Of a DNA stretch of 64,000 nt, positions 9,895 through 22,066 are shown one piece after another (position 1 is the stretch's first letter; the number at the start of each line of letters is the position of its first letter). A program made the translations under genes and the position numbers. Origin of the DNA: Serripes groenlandicus (Eukaryota > Mollusca > Bivalvia > Cardiida > Cardiidae); NCBI GenBank assembly GCA_031761405.1, contig JASEVX010000012.1, positions 27,885,217 through 27,949,216 of the forward strand, written 5' to 3'. The notes below the pieces were generated by a model. That model saw only the letters and a program-made list of their open reading frames with translations, was not told the DNA's origin and searched no databases.

Positions 9895-11943
9895 GAAAAC
9901 AAAAAGAAACATCAAAGGTAGGTGAAACAGCACTGATCAAGTCGAGAACAGATGGAACTGAAGAGGTAAGATCTTGTTCCTAGTTCCCCTTCCCTTTCCA
10001 AAACAGATTGTTATTTGATTGATTGATTGATTGATTGGGGTTTAACGCCGTTTTTAACAGTTTCTCAGTCATATCACGGCGGCCAGTTCACCTACTCATA
10101 TGTTTCCTGGTTTTCGCACACCAGTACTCAACACAACAATCTACCAAAGCAACTGGCTGCTTTTTCACATAGACTTAGCCCATTGGTGGAAGACGAATGA
10201 CGCATGTCGCAATGACTTTGATTGTTAGTTGCATTGTGTAACAATGATCGATTGGAGTAAAACGCCCTTTTCATCGTTATTCAGATATATCACGCAGCCA
10301 GTTCACCTTACCATATGTTTCCTGATGCGCTCGCACCAGTACTCTACACAACGCTTTTCCAAATATGTACAATATTAATCAATTGGAGTTTAACGCCATT
10401 TTCAACATTATTCAAAATTATCACGGCATGCCCTGACCGAGTGTTTCCCGACTCTTATGCACCAGTAATCCCTACAACATTCTTCCCAGCCAAACTTTCC
10501 ATTTTAGCAGGTTTATATATAGGATTTAATAAAAGAAACTGATACAGAGAAGATTTAAAAGGTGAAGATCAAATGCAGCTAACGAGAAGAAAGGTAGGTT
10601 AAACCACAAGGATAAAGGTAAAGAACAGATGAAGTTATAAAGAGGTAGGATTTTAGTTCTAATTCCCTCCCTTACAACATACTTCCATGCAGATTATCTG
10701 AGAACTAACACAACATTTGGATTATAAGCAAGATCACTAGATGCACTGGTTTGAACAAAGCTCCTGGGACAGGCAGCTGTATATGAAACATGTGAACTCT
10801 TACCTTTTTATGTTGACCACAGCATTGGTTTGGAAGAAACGCAGCACTTCATTCTTTCATATTGATAGGAGGTTTTATTCCGTTTTCAAGTTCTTCAGTT
10901 ATATCATGATGGCCAGACAACTATCCATATGTTTCCTTCATTCTTTCACGAGTAGTAGCACTGCAGATATATTCTCTTATTTGGCTGGAGAATAGATGCT
11001 TGGATTTCAGATAAACTGTTTGAATGTATGTTTTCATAAGAGCAGGCATTTTAGATTTAAAGAAATAAATGAAGATCAGAATTAAAAGGCAAAGATCAAG
11101 CAAGAACAGATAAAGAACAGATGTGTAGGTACAATCAAGGACAGATGAAGATTCCAGGTACATTACACCCTATTATGGGCTGACCTGGGTTCATTACCCC
11201 TGTCAGCAAACTGATCACCCAGTCTCTGTGATGTATTGTTTGTGTCTCTGTTTACCCCTCAATGTTGTATTAAGGTAATACCTCTCCATACATATAAGAG
11301 GGGTTTAGTTGTTGTTAAGTAAATGTTGTTTTTTATTATTCATTGCATTTATTAACATTTTGATTTTGATATTTTATATGTCTCATTGGTGCAAGATGCA
11401 ATGTCGACCAGGATGACACCCCAGTGGTTATTGGATGACTGTTAGAACGGTACAAAAAATGTATGGCATGGTGGTTTATAACTGGTATGCACTGACTGGT
11501 AGGATACTGGTATTGTATGGTTTTCTTAATATTGTGATTGATAAGAGGTGATGGGTTTGATTGGAAGATATATGTGGGATAATATGTGTGATTGACATAT
11601 TCAACAAATGTTTCAAGTAAGAGATTTGTTTATAAGTTATTACATGTTCCACACTAAACAATTTATATGCCGGATGATTTCAGTTATTGAATGACTGGGA
11701 TGGACATAGAGAGCTATTGCACTGAAATGCTTTTCCACATACATTTTTCCTTAAGTTTATTCGTATTTAAATAATGGCACTGTTTACAGATTACTTTTGT
11801 TGATCACATAATTGGTGCAATGCCTTCTAATAATATGTTCAATTGTTGTTTTTGATTATACATGTTTTCGTTAGGTCAGATATTTCAAGTTTAAAGCACA
11901 CATTAAGATCCAATAAGAATGCAGCAATTAAAGATCAAGGACA
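9895..11943. repeat. Tandem segmental duplication, copy 1
   Basis: This stretch is repeated, with divergence, in the next unit. Matching landmarks are AGAAACATCAAAGGTAGGTG (about 9905 and 11962), AGATGGAACTGAAGAGGTAA (about 9950 and 12004) and the CACCCTATTATGGGCTGACC/T block (about 11166 and 13298). The offset is 2.0-2.2 kb. No conserved reading frame is visible. Several junctions look like 5' splice sites, so a non-coding transcript is conceivable but unproven. Confidence 0.6.
10012..10520 (-). mobile_element. SINE-II 3' part and degenerate tail repeats
   Basis: A 5'-truncated SINE-II in reverse (10012-10220) begins with TTGATTGATTGATTGGGG. It is followed to about 10520 by two degenerate, tandem copies of the SINE tail segment (GTTTAACGCC..ATCACGGC..TACACAACA). 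Confidence 0.6.
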
Positions 11944-13500
11944 GATATTTATTACACGGAAAGAAACATCAAAGGTAGGTGAAACAAGACAGACGAAGAA
12001 CAGATGGAACTGAAGAGGTAAGATCTTGTTCCTAAATTCCCCTTCCCCCTCCAAAACAGTGATTGATTGGAGTTAAACACCATTTTCAACATTATTTCAA
12101 ATTTATCATGGCAGGAAGTTCACGTAACTATATGTTTCTTGACTCTGTATCACCAGTACTCTACACAACACTCTCACTAGGGCAAATTTGTCTAACATTG
12201 ATCAATTGAAGTTTAACGCTTTTTTCAACATTATTTCAGATATATCACAATGGCCTGTTCATGTCGTCGTGTTTCCTGACGCTCTCGCACCAGGACTCTG
12301 CACAACATTCTTCCATGTATAGTTGTCAAACATTGATTAAGTAAAGTTGAATGCGTTTTTCAACATTATTTCAAATATATCACGGCAGACAGTTCCCCTT
12401 ACCATGTGTTTAAAAGCAATCTTCTTTGGTTGTGTTGTATAACATTGATCAATTGGAGTTTAACGCCATTTTCAACATTAATCAGATATATCACGGCAGA
12501 CAGTTCCCCTTACCATGTGTTTACCGGATATCTCATACCAATTCTCTACACATCATTTTTCTTGGGTTATGTTGCATAGCATTGATCAATTGAAGTTTAA
12601 CGCCATTTTCAACATTACTCAGATATATCACGGCAGCCGGATCACTTGGCCGAGTATTGTCCAACAAACCTGCCTTGATAACAGTTTTATATAGCGTTTA
12701 AAAAAAAAAAGAAACTGACACAGATAAGTTTGAAAAGTTGAAGATCAAAAGCAGCTAACGAGAAGACAGGTAGGTTTAACTACACGGATAAAGGTAAAGA
12801 ACAGATGAAGTTATAAAGAAGTAGGATTTTAGTTATAATTCCCTCCCTTACAACATACTTCCATGCAGATTATCAGAGAACTAACACACGCTTTGGATTA
12901 TAAGCAAATTCACTAGATGTACTAGTTTGAACAGCCCGAAAGCTCCTGAGACAGGCAGCTGTATATGAAACATGTGAACTCGTCCCCTTTTATGTTGACC
13001 ACAGCATTGGTTTGGAAGAAACACAACACTTCATTCTTTCATATTGATAAGAGGTTTTTCTCAGTTATATCATGATGGCCAGACAACTATCCATATGTTT
13101 CCTTCACTTTTTCACAAGTAGTAGCACTGCATTTGACTGGAGAATAGATGCTTTGATTTCAGATAAACTGTTTGAATGTATGTTTTCATTAAAGCAGGCA
13201 ATTTAGATTTAAAGAAATAAATGAAAATCAAGCAAGAATAGGTAAAGAACAGATTTGTAGGTAAAGTCAAGTACAGATGAAGATTCCAGGTACCATACAC
13301 CCTATTATGGGCTGACTTGGGTTCATTACCCCTGTTCGCAAACTGATCACCCAGTATCTGTGATTTATTGTTTGTGTCCCTATTTACCCCAAAGCGTGTA
13401 TTTAGATAATACCTCTCCATACATGTAAGAGGGGTTTAGTTGTTGTTAAGTAAATGCTGTTGTTTATTATTCATTGAATTAATTAACATGTGTATTGTTA
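11944..13500. repeat. Tandem segmental duplication, copy 2
   Basis: Copy 2 of the unit described at 9895. The match runs through CATGTGAACTC, GTTGACCACAGCATTGG and the ACCTCTCCATACAT block near 13411. The frames open in the two copies differ, which argues against shared coding sequence. Confidence 0.6.
12058..12680 (-). repeat. Degenerate tandem array of SINE tail segments
   Basis: A unit of roughly 120-140 bp recurs about five times. Each has TGATCAATTGRAGTTTAACG, TTCAACATTA, ATATATCACGGCA and often TACTCTACACA. It derives from the SINE 3' tail and is the counterpart of the shorter array at 10225-10520. Confidence 0.6.
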
Positions 13501-14259
13501 ACTTTTACATGTCTCTCATTGGTGCCCGTTGCAACGTTGTCTGGATAACATCTGAGTGAAGACTAAATGGCTGTTGGAATGGTAATGTGTGGTTGATATG
13601 GACTGGTATTGCATGGTATTGGTATGAAATGATTGGCCTAGTATGAGACTAGAAATCCACAGCAGTTTTTTCATGAAGGTGATCTACGAGGAGAGGTAAG
13701 GCTTTTATTACCGTTTATTTTTTCTACTGCAGGTGGTGCTATTACGCTGGCCTCCTAGTATGGGTCTACATTTGACCCTGGCAGCACCGGACAACGTCTA
13801 ACTAGAGTGTATTTATTGCATATCTGGAAGGCGGCTGACAGCTCTTTCAAAACAAATATTAAAGGAGTACTTGAGGAAAACCTTTTGGCAATTGCGACCA
13901 GTATACCTTCCTAAAACAGCCTCATCAACTGTCTATTCTAAACTAGATCAGCCCTTTTTGCCAATTTGTCACAGAGTAATTCAAAACTGTTTTGATATGC
14001 ATACGACAGACATTTCTAGTCAGACAGATATTTAGCTACACTTGTCACAAATAGTACCAGGTTTGATTTTCTGGAGCATGGTTCATTAAACTATTTCACT
14101 GTAAAAGCTGACATAATTATTTCAGCTCATAAGGATTTTCAGCCTTGTCTAGTGGTTGATGTACAATCTTGAGCCTTAAGCAAAGTCCTTCAAATGTTCA
14201 TACCACTTACAGGTTCAAAATATACTTGTGTTTTGAGACCGGCTATGTAATACCAGGTT
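13501..14259. other. Intergenic, nothing firmly recognised
   Basis: No gene supported. A GAGAG/GTAAGG junction and a TTTTTTCTACTGCAG/G junction lie only about 45 bases apart near 13690-13735, too close for a credible intron. Confidence 0.4.
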
Positions 14260-14412
14260 AACGTATCTGCCTTGCCTTGAGATTGTGAGGCTTTGGATCG
14301 TCACCAGGTCGGGTCATTCCAAAGACTTTAAACATTGTATAAATGGCTTCCCTTTTTGGCCAGCGTTGCGGGGATAGCATTACGACGGATGCAATGGTGT
14401 CTGGATGATGAA
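14260..14412 (+). mobile_element. SINE-I, internal fragment
   Basis: GGTCGGGTCATTCCAAAGAC and CATTACGACGGATG match the end of the SINE-I head and the body. Both ends are lost. Confidence 0.5.
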
Positions 14413-14626
14413 TAACACAATAATTAAAGTAAAAGTATATGACACAAGAATTATTCAAACTTTGATTTAAAGTATTGGTTTTAGTAGAAGAAGTATAAGT
14501 AAAATATATTAGAATTATGTTTGTACATGTATTTCTGTCTTTCTTTCTATTGATTTATAAATAGTTGTAGTAATAGCATTCAGTAGAAACAGATGTATTA
14601 CAATGAGAGTTACTTTTTTATTTTAT

Positions 14627-14725
14627 TTAACCTTTTCCCACATAGAACCAATCGGTAGCAGACGATTTTGAAAACATCCTTTGGCAAACAATATGGAAAA
14701 TATTTATAGGTGAAAGCATTGTTAC
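14627..14725. mobile_element. MITE-1, left end
   Basis: TTAACCTTTTCCCACATAGA and AGCAGACGATTTTGAAAACA match the left third of MITE-1. Confidence 0.5.
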
Positions 14726-15051
14726 ACACAAAGAAAAATTGCTTATTATGATGGGGTTAATTTAGCTTGATAGAGAAAATCCTATTAAGACTGCATATGC
14801 ACATGCTCAACCGGAGTCTTCACTTTTCGCACATTTGAATGGCCTGACATGTGACGTATGGTATAGCGTTGAATTCAGAGCTTGTGTCATGTTCTAAAAT
14901 CCTTATTTTGATACTCAAACCCTATGTTGTTTGCACTCAAAGGATTCTTTTGAATACCCACGACATAGGGTTTGGTTGAGTAATAAGAGAGATATTATCG
15001 GGAAAAACCCGGTTTCCCTCTTATCTAGTCCTATGGCGTTGATGGTATCAT

Positions 15052-15068
15052 GGGGGGGGGGGGGGGGG
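15052..15068 (+). repeat. Tract of 17 consecutive G
   Basis: An uninterrupted G run, able in principle to form a G-quadruplex. It may also be a sequencing or assembly weak spot. Confidence 0.9.
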
Positions 15069-15164
15069 ATTTTTAGCAATTTCCTTTTCCAAAATGTTTC
15101 ACAAATCTGCTAAAATATATGTCAGAAATTGTTTGTATGAGGTCACGGGTTATTGTTAGTTTTT

Positions 15165-15393
15165 CAGCTCATAAGTTCTCCGCAAAACAGTCTATCCAAG
15201 CGACTGGTTTCTTTTCCACATATACTGTTTGCCCATTTTACCCTCGCACTCGTCTGTTTAGCCAATTGGCGAGTGATGCTGGTCGCATTGACTTTTGTCA
15301 AACGTCTGGAAGAATTTTGACCAAGCTGGGTTTTGAAATCACGACCCCTGGATTGACAGCCCTCATCCTTACCGACTGAGCTACCGGAGCTCG
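15165..15393 (-). mobile_element. SINE-II, decayed
   Basis: In reverse it starts CCCGAGCTCCGGTAGCTCAG, has a B-box-like GATTTCAAAACCC and runs into the SINE-II body (GCCAACAT region lost, GTCAATGCGACC present). The 3' tail is gone. Confidence 0.65.
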
Positions 15394-15757
15394 GGCTGGT
15401 TTGATAGAATGAATAGAAAAGTCAGGGAACTAGTTCTATTCTCACATATACCTTACTGTCTACCGAAAATGATTGTTATCGTCGGTTATGAAAACATCGG
15501 AGGAAAAGGTGCAACATATGGTAGTATGAATTCAATAGATAAAAGAGATCATTATGAGAAAATGAGAGCTCTAAGCAAAATTCTTCTTTTTTTTTCACGA
15601 TGATTTCAAAAGTCGCCTGCTGTTGAGAGTAAAGATTTCGACTGGATCAATGAACGTATGTGTAAATATTATAAACAGACATTTTATTTACTTTATTTTT
15701 TTTTTACACAATTGGTTAAGACAATAACATAATAGAAACATGTAATGTTTTAAATCT

Positions 15758-16295
15758 TATGGAAGCCCTGGAGGGACTTCTTACTTCAATACTTCTGACT
15801 TACATACTTCTAACTTCATTACTTCTAACTTCCAAACTTCTAACTTCATTACTTCTAACTTCATCACTTCTAACATCATTACTTCTAACTACATTCGCTT
15901 CTAACTTTTAACTTCATTACTTCTAACTTCCAAATTTCTAACTTCATTACTTCTAACTTCATCACTTCTAACTGCATTACTTCTAACTCCATTCATTTCT
16001 AACTTCATTACTTCTAACTTCATTACGAATGAAAACAATACGATTTGGACCTTCGAAGTTAAATGTAATGAAGTTAGAAGTAAGGAAGTTAAGAGTTAGA
16101 AGTGATGAAGTTAGAAGTTTGGAAGTTAAAAGTTTGAAGTGAATGTAGTTAGAAGTAATGAAGTTAGAAGTGATGAAGTTAGAAGTTTGGAAGTTAGAAG
16201 TAATGAAGTTAGAAAGTATGGAAGTCAGAGGTAATGAAGTTGGAAGTATGGAAGTCAGAAGTATTTAAGTAAGAAGTCCCTCCAGGGCTTCCATA
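15758..16295. mobile_element. Foldback element built from 15-bp repeats
   Basis: Two arms of about 260 bp are inverted around a centre near 16035. The outer ends, TATGGAAGCCCTGGAGGG and its complement, are identical for about 28 bases. Each arm is a degenerate tandem array of a 15-bp unit (ACTTCTAACTTCATT). A possible 6-bp target duplication AAATCT flanks it (15752-15757 and 16296-16301). There is no coding sequence. The transcript or single strand would form one very long hairpin. Confidence 0.8.
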
Positions 16296-16337
16296 AAATC
16301 TAGTTCAGATTTATATCTCTATATCCACACACACAGC

Positions 16338-16380
16338 AAACATGTCTGCTGCAGATTTGTTGTATGTGGGAAAGGGTTAA
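16338..16380. mobile_element. MITE-1, right end only
   Basis: GTCTGCTGCAGATTTGTTG followed by TATGTGGGAAAGGGTTAA. The left part is absent. Confidence 0.6.
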
Positions 16381-17010
16381 TTAACAGTATTTGTCAGAAG
16401 TTTCTTGAAACCTTCTGTGTTTGGTGAACAGTGCAGAGCCAGATCAAACTGTGCTGCTGAAGTACAGGTTAATCTGGGTCTACATTGGACTTAAATCATT
16501 CTGTATGGTTAGTTTGGGTAGAACATATCTGACGTAATGGGAGACATCGGTCAGTTATCTCCCTTAAATACATCTCTCTACATCTAGCTAGGTCCTATCA
16601 TTTGGTTTCCTCTGTTTTTATCATTGGTTTCTTTGCACTGGATGGTGCACTTATAATTGCATTTTCTTGGCCAACTGTTATACTAGATTGATTAGTAATT
16701 CCACATTTGTTTTCTTTAAACACTGCTATGTACATTTTTTCTTTCGAATCATCACTTTAATTAACACATTTATGATTAATGTGTACAGAGTAATTGCAAT
16801 ATCTCATTGCGAAATAGGGATAAAGACAAAGGATTCCAACTAAAAGGACCTAACAACTATTTGGTCTTCCTTGGTCTTTATCTGACAAGGGAGATAATAT
16901 AATTATCACTAATGTTTCTTATTATGCTCGGCTTTGCCAACATATTGTGTTAGCATGCATCATGTTGTTTCTGGAGATTGTCCTTTATTCCATACCCTCA
17001 TACAGGCAAT
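16381..17010. other. Intergenic, nothing recognised
   Basis: No gene, tRNA or named repeat seen. Confidence 0.4.
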
Positions 17011-17014
17011 ATAG

Positions 17015-18012
17015 ATAGATAGATAATTTTAATGACGTAAACTACATAGTTTCTAGTCAAACAACACATCATATTACTATATACAATACAAAAAAACATA
17101 TTATTAATTACAAATACATGAAATATACACAAAAACGAATGTTTATCATTCAAAATAGAAGAAAATAAAAACTAAATAATAATTATAAAAGCAAATATGA
17201 AAATAATAATAGTAGGAAAGTATTTCCACAAATTAAGTCAATTCGCTTGACCTCCTTGGTGTAATAGGAGTATTCTTTTAAGTCTTAAGTTTATCTTAAA
17301 TTATCAATTGTTAAAGAATATTATTAATTAAACTACTTCTCCGGGTAAAGGCTTCCTTGATATATTTTGCAAGGTGTAACAGTTTTTGCTTATTATTGCT
17401 GTTTAGTAATTTAATAAATTTGTACATGTTTGGACGAATGGTGAAATAACGCTTAAAGTGGATAGCTCGAATATCGGAGTATGACGGACACAATAGAAGA
17501 AAATGGAATTCGTCCTCAATTTCGCTTTTATTACAAAAAATACATAAACGCTCATGTCTTTCTATCTTCTCATTTCCATATCTACCTGTTTCAATTCTTA
17601 GAGAATGTGGAAGACAGTCTAAATTTAGAAATGTAGATTTTCCATTTACAAGGTAAAATATTTAAATAATTTTCCATAATCGGACCATTATTAATATATT
17701 TGTAGATGCACAATATCCGGCTATTATTTACATAACTATGTAAAGTTTGTTTAAAATCATCAATTAATCTTTGTTTAAAAATCTTGTGAAAATTCTGATG
17801 GTTCACAGAATTTGGATTGAGCCAAATATATCCAAAACCATATTGAAATAAGAGTTTTTTCACATTTCTGCACCAATTATTTGCTCCTTTTTCAATGTTT
17901 TCTTTTGACCAATGATACAATGTAACCATTATAATGTTATCTGAGGATAAAAGTTTACCCCAGTATTTTAATATATATACAGAGCTCCAGATAATTACTT
18001 GGTTCAAATATT
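17015..18012 (-). mobile_element. LINE relic, C-terminal end of a reverse transcriptase ORF
   Basis: Minus-strand frames at 17591-18007 and 17311-17590 join across a frameshift near 17640. The downstream part reads RIETGRYG..RLCIFC, EIEDEFHFLLLCPSY and MYKFI. This is the Cys-rich segment that follows the reverse transcriptase domain in several mollusc non-LTR elements. The 3' end is an (ATCT)n tail near 17015-17035. The polymerase domain itself is absent, so the copy is 5'-truncated and dead. The same family occurs at 39827-40645. Confidence 0.72.
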
Positions 18013-18033
18013 GTTCACTCCCCGAAAAAGTTA

Positions 18034-18263
18034 TTAACCCTTTCCCTCATACGACAATTCTGCAGCAGACGGCTTTGAACATATTTTGTCAAAAAGTAGA
18101 AAATCTCTATAATTGAATGGAAAACCTATGACTAAAAGTGGAAAACATTGTGTCAAGAGGAGAAATTGCACGTTTTGTGCAATTTCTTCTTTTGTCACTA
18201 TGTTTTCAAATAGCCGTCTGATGCAGAGGCGTCAGAAGTCGTCTATATGAGGGAAAGGGTTAA
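18034..18263. mobile_element. MITE-1, complete TTAA-flanked copy
   Basis: TTAACCCTTTCCCTCATACG at the left and ATATGAGGGAAAGGGTTAA at the right. The central hairpin is TTGCACGTTTTGTGCAA. It lies immediately beside the 5' truncation point of the LINE relic. Confidence 0.83.
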
Positions 18264-18702
18264 AGAGTCAATCATTACCGGAATACGACGACCCCCCAAC
18301 AGAAGAGATAGTGAATGAGGTTTGTTTCTTTTTCCTGGCCAAATTGTTAATTCTGCGCATCAAGGGTTAATAAAATCAAAAGCATGCCTTTTGATTCTGC
18401 ACGGCGAGGTTAAATAAATTCATCAATTTACCGACCTTTCTTGAAAAATTTGAAACTGTCGAGAAATGCTAGCTTCATTATCTATTAATAGAATATATCT
18501 AAAATGGAAATTTCAGACTTTAGATATCGTAAAACTCATGTTTTAAAGAGAATTTCAATGCATTTCACCTTTTGATTTGCTTCAAAACATATCGATTCTT
18601 ACTTGCCACACCGCCCATTTTCTACAAACGCGATTTTTCTGCAAATTGGTCACTTTCATTAAGTCTTATGTCGCCAACAAAAACACTTTCTATTTGTTAT
18701 TC

Positions 18703-18932
18703 TTGTTTGGTTTATTGGGATTTAAGCCGTTTTCAACATTATTTCAGTTATATCACGGCGACAGTTCACTTATTCATTATCCCTGGGTAAACAAACCAGT
18801 AGGCCTACTAGGCTAGAAAATGTGCCTTGCCCAAGGGCACTCCATCATGGACGGCGTGCCGAAACTGGGAATCGAACCCGGAACGCCCGGTTTCAAATCC
18901 CCGACACTAACCACTTGACCACGGCGGATTCT
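18703..18932 (-). mobile_element. SINE-III, near complete
   Basis: In reverse it carries a Ser/Leu-like tRNA head (GTCAAGTGGTTAGTGTCGGG, B box GGTTCGATTCCC). The body contains GGGCAAGGCACATTTTCTAG, followed by the common tail (TATAACTGAAATAATGTTG). The type III family is the commonest SINE in the window. Confidence 0.8.
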
Positions 18933-19019
18933 TTGATTCAAATGCGTGATATGACGCACAGGAAATATTTTAAATTCGTCTTTCTGCATTTCAATACGTG
19001 ATCACGCATTCACTTGCCT

Positions 19020-19200
19020 TGTCCGACGCTATGAATATTTGACGCCTGTGTAGCAGAAAAGTTCTGAAATCATTGTAGAAAGGTAAGAACTTGCTCTAGT
19101 GGAGTAATGTCTCCTTTCCCAACAATGTTTTGAAATCTATATCAGAAGTATTTTTCCACTTTTTCTTATGTTAAAAGTTTTTCCTTACTTTTTCAAAGCA
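19020..19200. mobile_element. MITE-1-like, degenerate
   Basis: GACGCCTGTGTAGCAG, GAAATCATTGTAGAAAGG and AAAGCAGACAACT recall MITE-1. The ends are not preserved. Confidence 0.35.
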
Positions 19201-19419
19201 GACAACTCTTTAAATATCATATCGCATCAAAGGTCAATTATCATCGAAAAATAGCTACGATTAAAGTTTTTACAATCATATTTTTGTCAAAACTGCCATT
19301 GAAAATATTGAAAGTAACTTCATAATATTAAAGTCAATATTAATAACCATTAAAATTGTATCTCTTAATCAACCATGAGTAGAAATCATGAAAAATATTT
19401 TTTTCCCACTTACAGACTC

Positions 19420-19636
19420 ATTGCAAGTCATCTGCAGAAGTCGACTGTTGAAAACAGTTAGGCATAAATATGAAAACTCACTATAAATGATAATATTATT
19501 GTTGAATAACATTGAAAACATTGTGGCAAAAGGAGAAATTGCTCTTTTTGAGAAATTTTTCCTTTTGACATGTTTTCAAACATCATCTGCTGCAGATTCG
19601 TCCAAAGGCGTCAGTCTATATGTGGGAAAGAGTTAA
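19420..19636. mobile_element. MITE-1, right two thirds
   Basis: It contains ACATTGTGGCAAAAGGAGAA, CATCTGCTGCAGATTCGTCC and ends TATATGTGGGAAAGAGTTAA. The left end is degraded. Confidence 0.6.
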
Positions 19637-19732
19637 AGGCTTCTTATGAAAAATGGTGATTGTTTGCCTGATTTTCGTATTCAAAGTGTATGCAATAGTA
19701 TGTACATTGTATAACTAAACTCATGAATGGAT

Positions 19733-19955
19733 TAACCCTTTCCCTCATGTAGACGCTTTCTGACGCCTCTGCAGCAGACGACCTTTTGAAAACATAGTGA
19801 CAAAAGAAGAAATTGCACAAAACGTGCAATTTTTCCTTTTGCCACAATGTTTTCTATTTTTTTGTCATAGGTTATCCATTCAATTATAGAGATTTTCCAT
19901 TAGTTGACAAAATATGTTCACAGTCGTCTGCTGCAGAATTGTCGTATGAGGTTAA
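19733..19955. mobile_element. MITE-1, copy with a deletion in its right end
   Basis: TTAACCCTTTCCCTCATGTA at the left. The right end reads GTCGTATGAGGTTAA, lacking about seven bases of the usual terminal repeat, but TTAA is retained. Confidence 0.75.
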
Positions 19956-20224
19956 GCAAAGAATATATACCCTTAACCTGATACAGACAGTATTGAAAGC
20001 ATCAGAGAGGCAGACGACTTTTTAAACAGTTCTCACATACAACAAATCTGCAGCTGACGACCTTGAAAACATCTTGGTAAAACTATGGAAAAGCTCTATA
20101 AATAAATGAACAAGAGCGCCAAATGTCACAAAATACGCCCGTCCTATTTTTTTTTTGAGACCAAGTATAGTGATAATTGGTTGTACGTCAGGCAAATTTA
20201 GAGAGCGGACACTGTTAATATAGT

Positions 20225-21100
20225 TTTGGCCATTTCAAAGGGATATCAGTGTGAAGTGACTAAGATAACGTGGCTAGTTATCGAACCTGACCAAGATATT
20301 CTGTCCAACAACATATTGTCTAAATTGGTGATGATCAAATACAATGACTCAAGTGATATGACTGATTATAGCACTTGTCCGAGATATTATGCCCATACAC
20401 ATTCTGAATTTGGTGATGATTGGATAAAAGCTTCAAAAGTTATTGATGGGACAAGACCAATTAGAGGTAATTTCTATAATTAAAGGGCAATAACTCTCCA
20501 GTGAATGAAGCGATATGGCTGGTAATCGAACTTTTCCGAGATATTTTGCCAATACACATTCTGACTAAATTGTGTGATGATAAGATAAAGGCTTCTAAAG
20601 TTATTGATCGGACAATACCTATTTGAGGTACTTTATATAATTAAAGGGCAATATCTCTCGATTTACCACAGCGATATGGCTGGTTATAGAACTTGTCTGA
20701 GATATTATGCCAATACACATTTTGACTAAATTTGGTGGTGATTGGACCAAGGGTTTCTAAAGTTATTGAACAGACAAGATCAATTTAAGATAATTTCTAT
20801 AAATAAAGGGCAATAACTCTTGATTGACTGAAGCGATATGGCTAGTTATCAAACTTGTCCAAGATATTATGCCAATACACATTCTGATAAAATTTGGCGA
20901 TGATTGGACAAAGGCTTCTAAAGTCATTTAGCTGACAAGACCAAGTTTAGGTAAATTCTATAATTAAAGGGCGATAACTCTTGATTGACTAAAGCGATAC
21001 GGCTAGTTATCAAACTTGTTCAAGATGTTATGCCAATACACATTCTGACCCAATTTGGTGATGATGGGACAAAGGCTTCTCAAGTTATTTAGCTGACAAC
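20225..21100. repeat. About 160-bp tandem repeat, 5 copies
   Basis: The landmark CCAATACACATTCTGA recurs near 20392, 20550, 20710, 20872 and 21032, and AAAGGGCAATAACTC once per unit. Copies are diverged by point changes and small indels. One unit happens to hold an 85-codon open frame, but it is broken in the others, so I do not call it a gene. Confidence 0.85.
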
Positions 21101-21118
21101 ATACTGGACGCCGCCCGC

Positions 21119-21287
<169 letters not shown>

Positions 21288-21299
21288 AACAATGATGCA

Positions 21300-21744
21300 T
21301 AATGTATTTTATAAACAAGTCGGTTACCAGGAAAAGATGCAGACAATCATAATTTCATATTATATTACACATTAGTGACAGTATGTGTATCCGACCATTG
21401 CTAGTATGGCGGAAATGGGAGAACTCTTAATAATGCAAACACTCTTAGCCTAATGCTCCCAACTGTATTCAACCATAGCGCTTACTGGTGAAAAGTATAT
21501 ATCAAGCAATAGGCCGGAACACAATATAATGAGCTGAGCAGAATAAAATGAGCCAGATGCATCCAACTCCTAGGAACTAAATTATTACAACTCTCACAAC
21601 AAAGGCCGAAATAAAGCGAACCCTCTATCGTAGACGCAAACACGCTTCTACGAAACCAAAAGTAGAGTTGAATACCCCACGCTACTGTTTTATATATGGA
21701 TACATATGAGAACATCCAACAGTCAATCTGAGCCCAACCGTCAC
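21300..21744. other. Intergenic, nothing recognised
   Basis: No gene or repeat identified before the SINE that opens block A. Confidence 0.4.
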
Positions 21745-22000
21745 CGAACGGAGCTGTTTATTTAAGGGATGTGAGTTCAAACCCTAGCTCACCCAACATT
21801 CGTTTCCGACGTTTGACAAAAGGTCACTGAGATAAGCGTCATTCGTCCTTCACAAATGGGTAAGCAGTCAATGTGAAAAAGAAGCAAGTTGCTTGGAAAG
21901 ACTTATGTGTGAACTACTGGTGTGAGAAAGCCATAAAATACACGAATAGGTGAACTAACCGCCGCGATATAACTGGAAAGTTAAACTCCAATAAACCAAC
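21745..22000 (+). mobile_element. SINE-II upstream of gene A
   Basis: A decayed head (GGATGTGAGTTCAAACCC) is followed by a typical SINE-II body (ATTCGTTTCCGACGTTTGAC) and tail (GATATAACTGGAAAG). It ends about 230 bp before the TATA box. Gene B has the corresponding SINE with multiplied heads. Confidence 0.7.
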
Positions 22001-22066
22001 AAGTTTATTTCCCACATTTCTCTCAGATATGATATTTTTTCTTCATACTGTTTTAAATTTGACAAG

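Noticed and set aside
13672..13800. Possible two-exon micro-gene (MKVIYEER..)
   Set aside because: The putative intron would be about 45 bases, too short for this type of genome, and the joined frame stops after about 21 residues.
20226..20483. 85-codon frame in the 160-bp array
   Set aside because: The frame is broken in the other units, so it is a chance opening.
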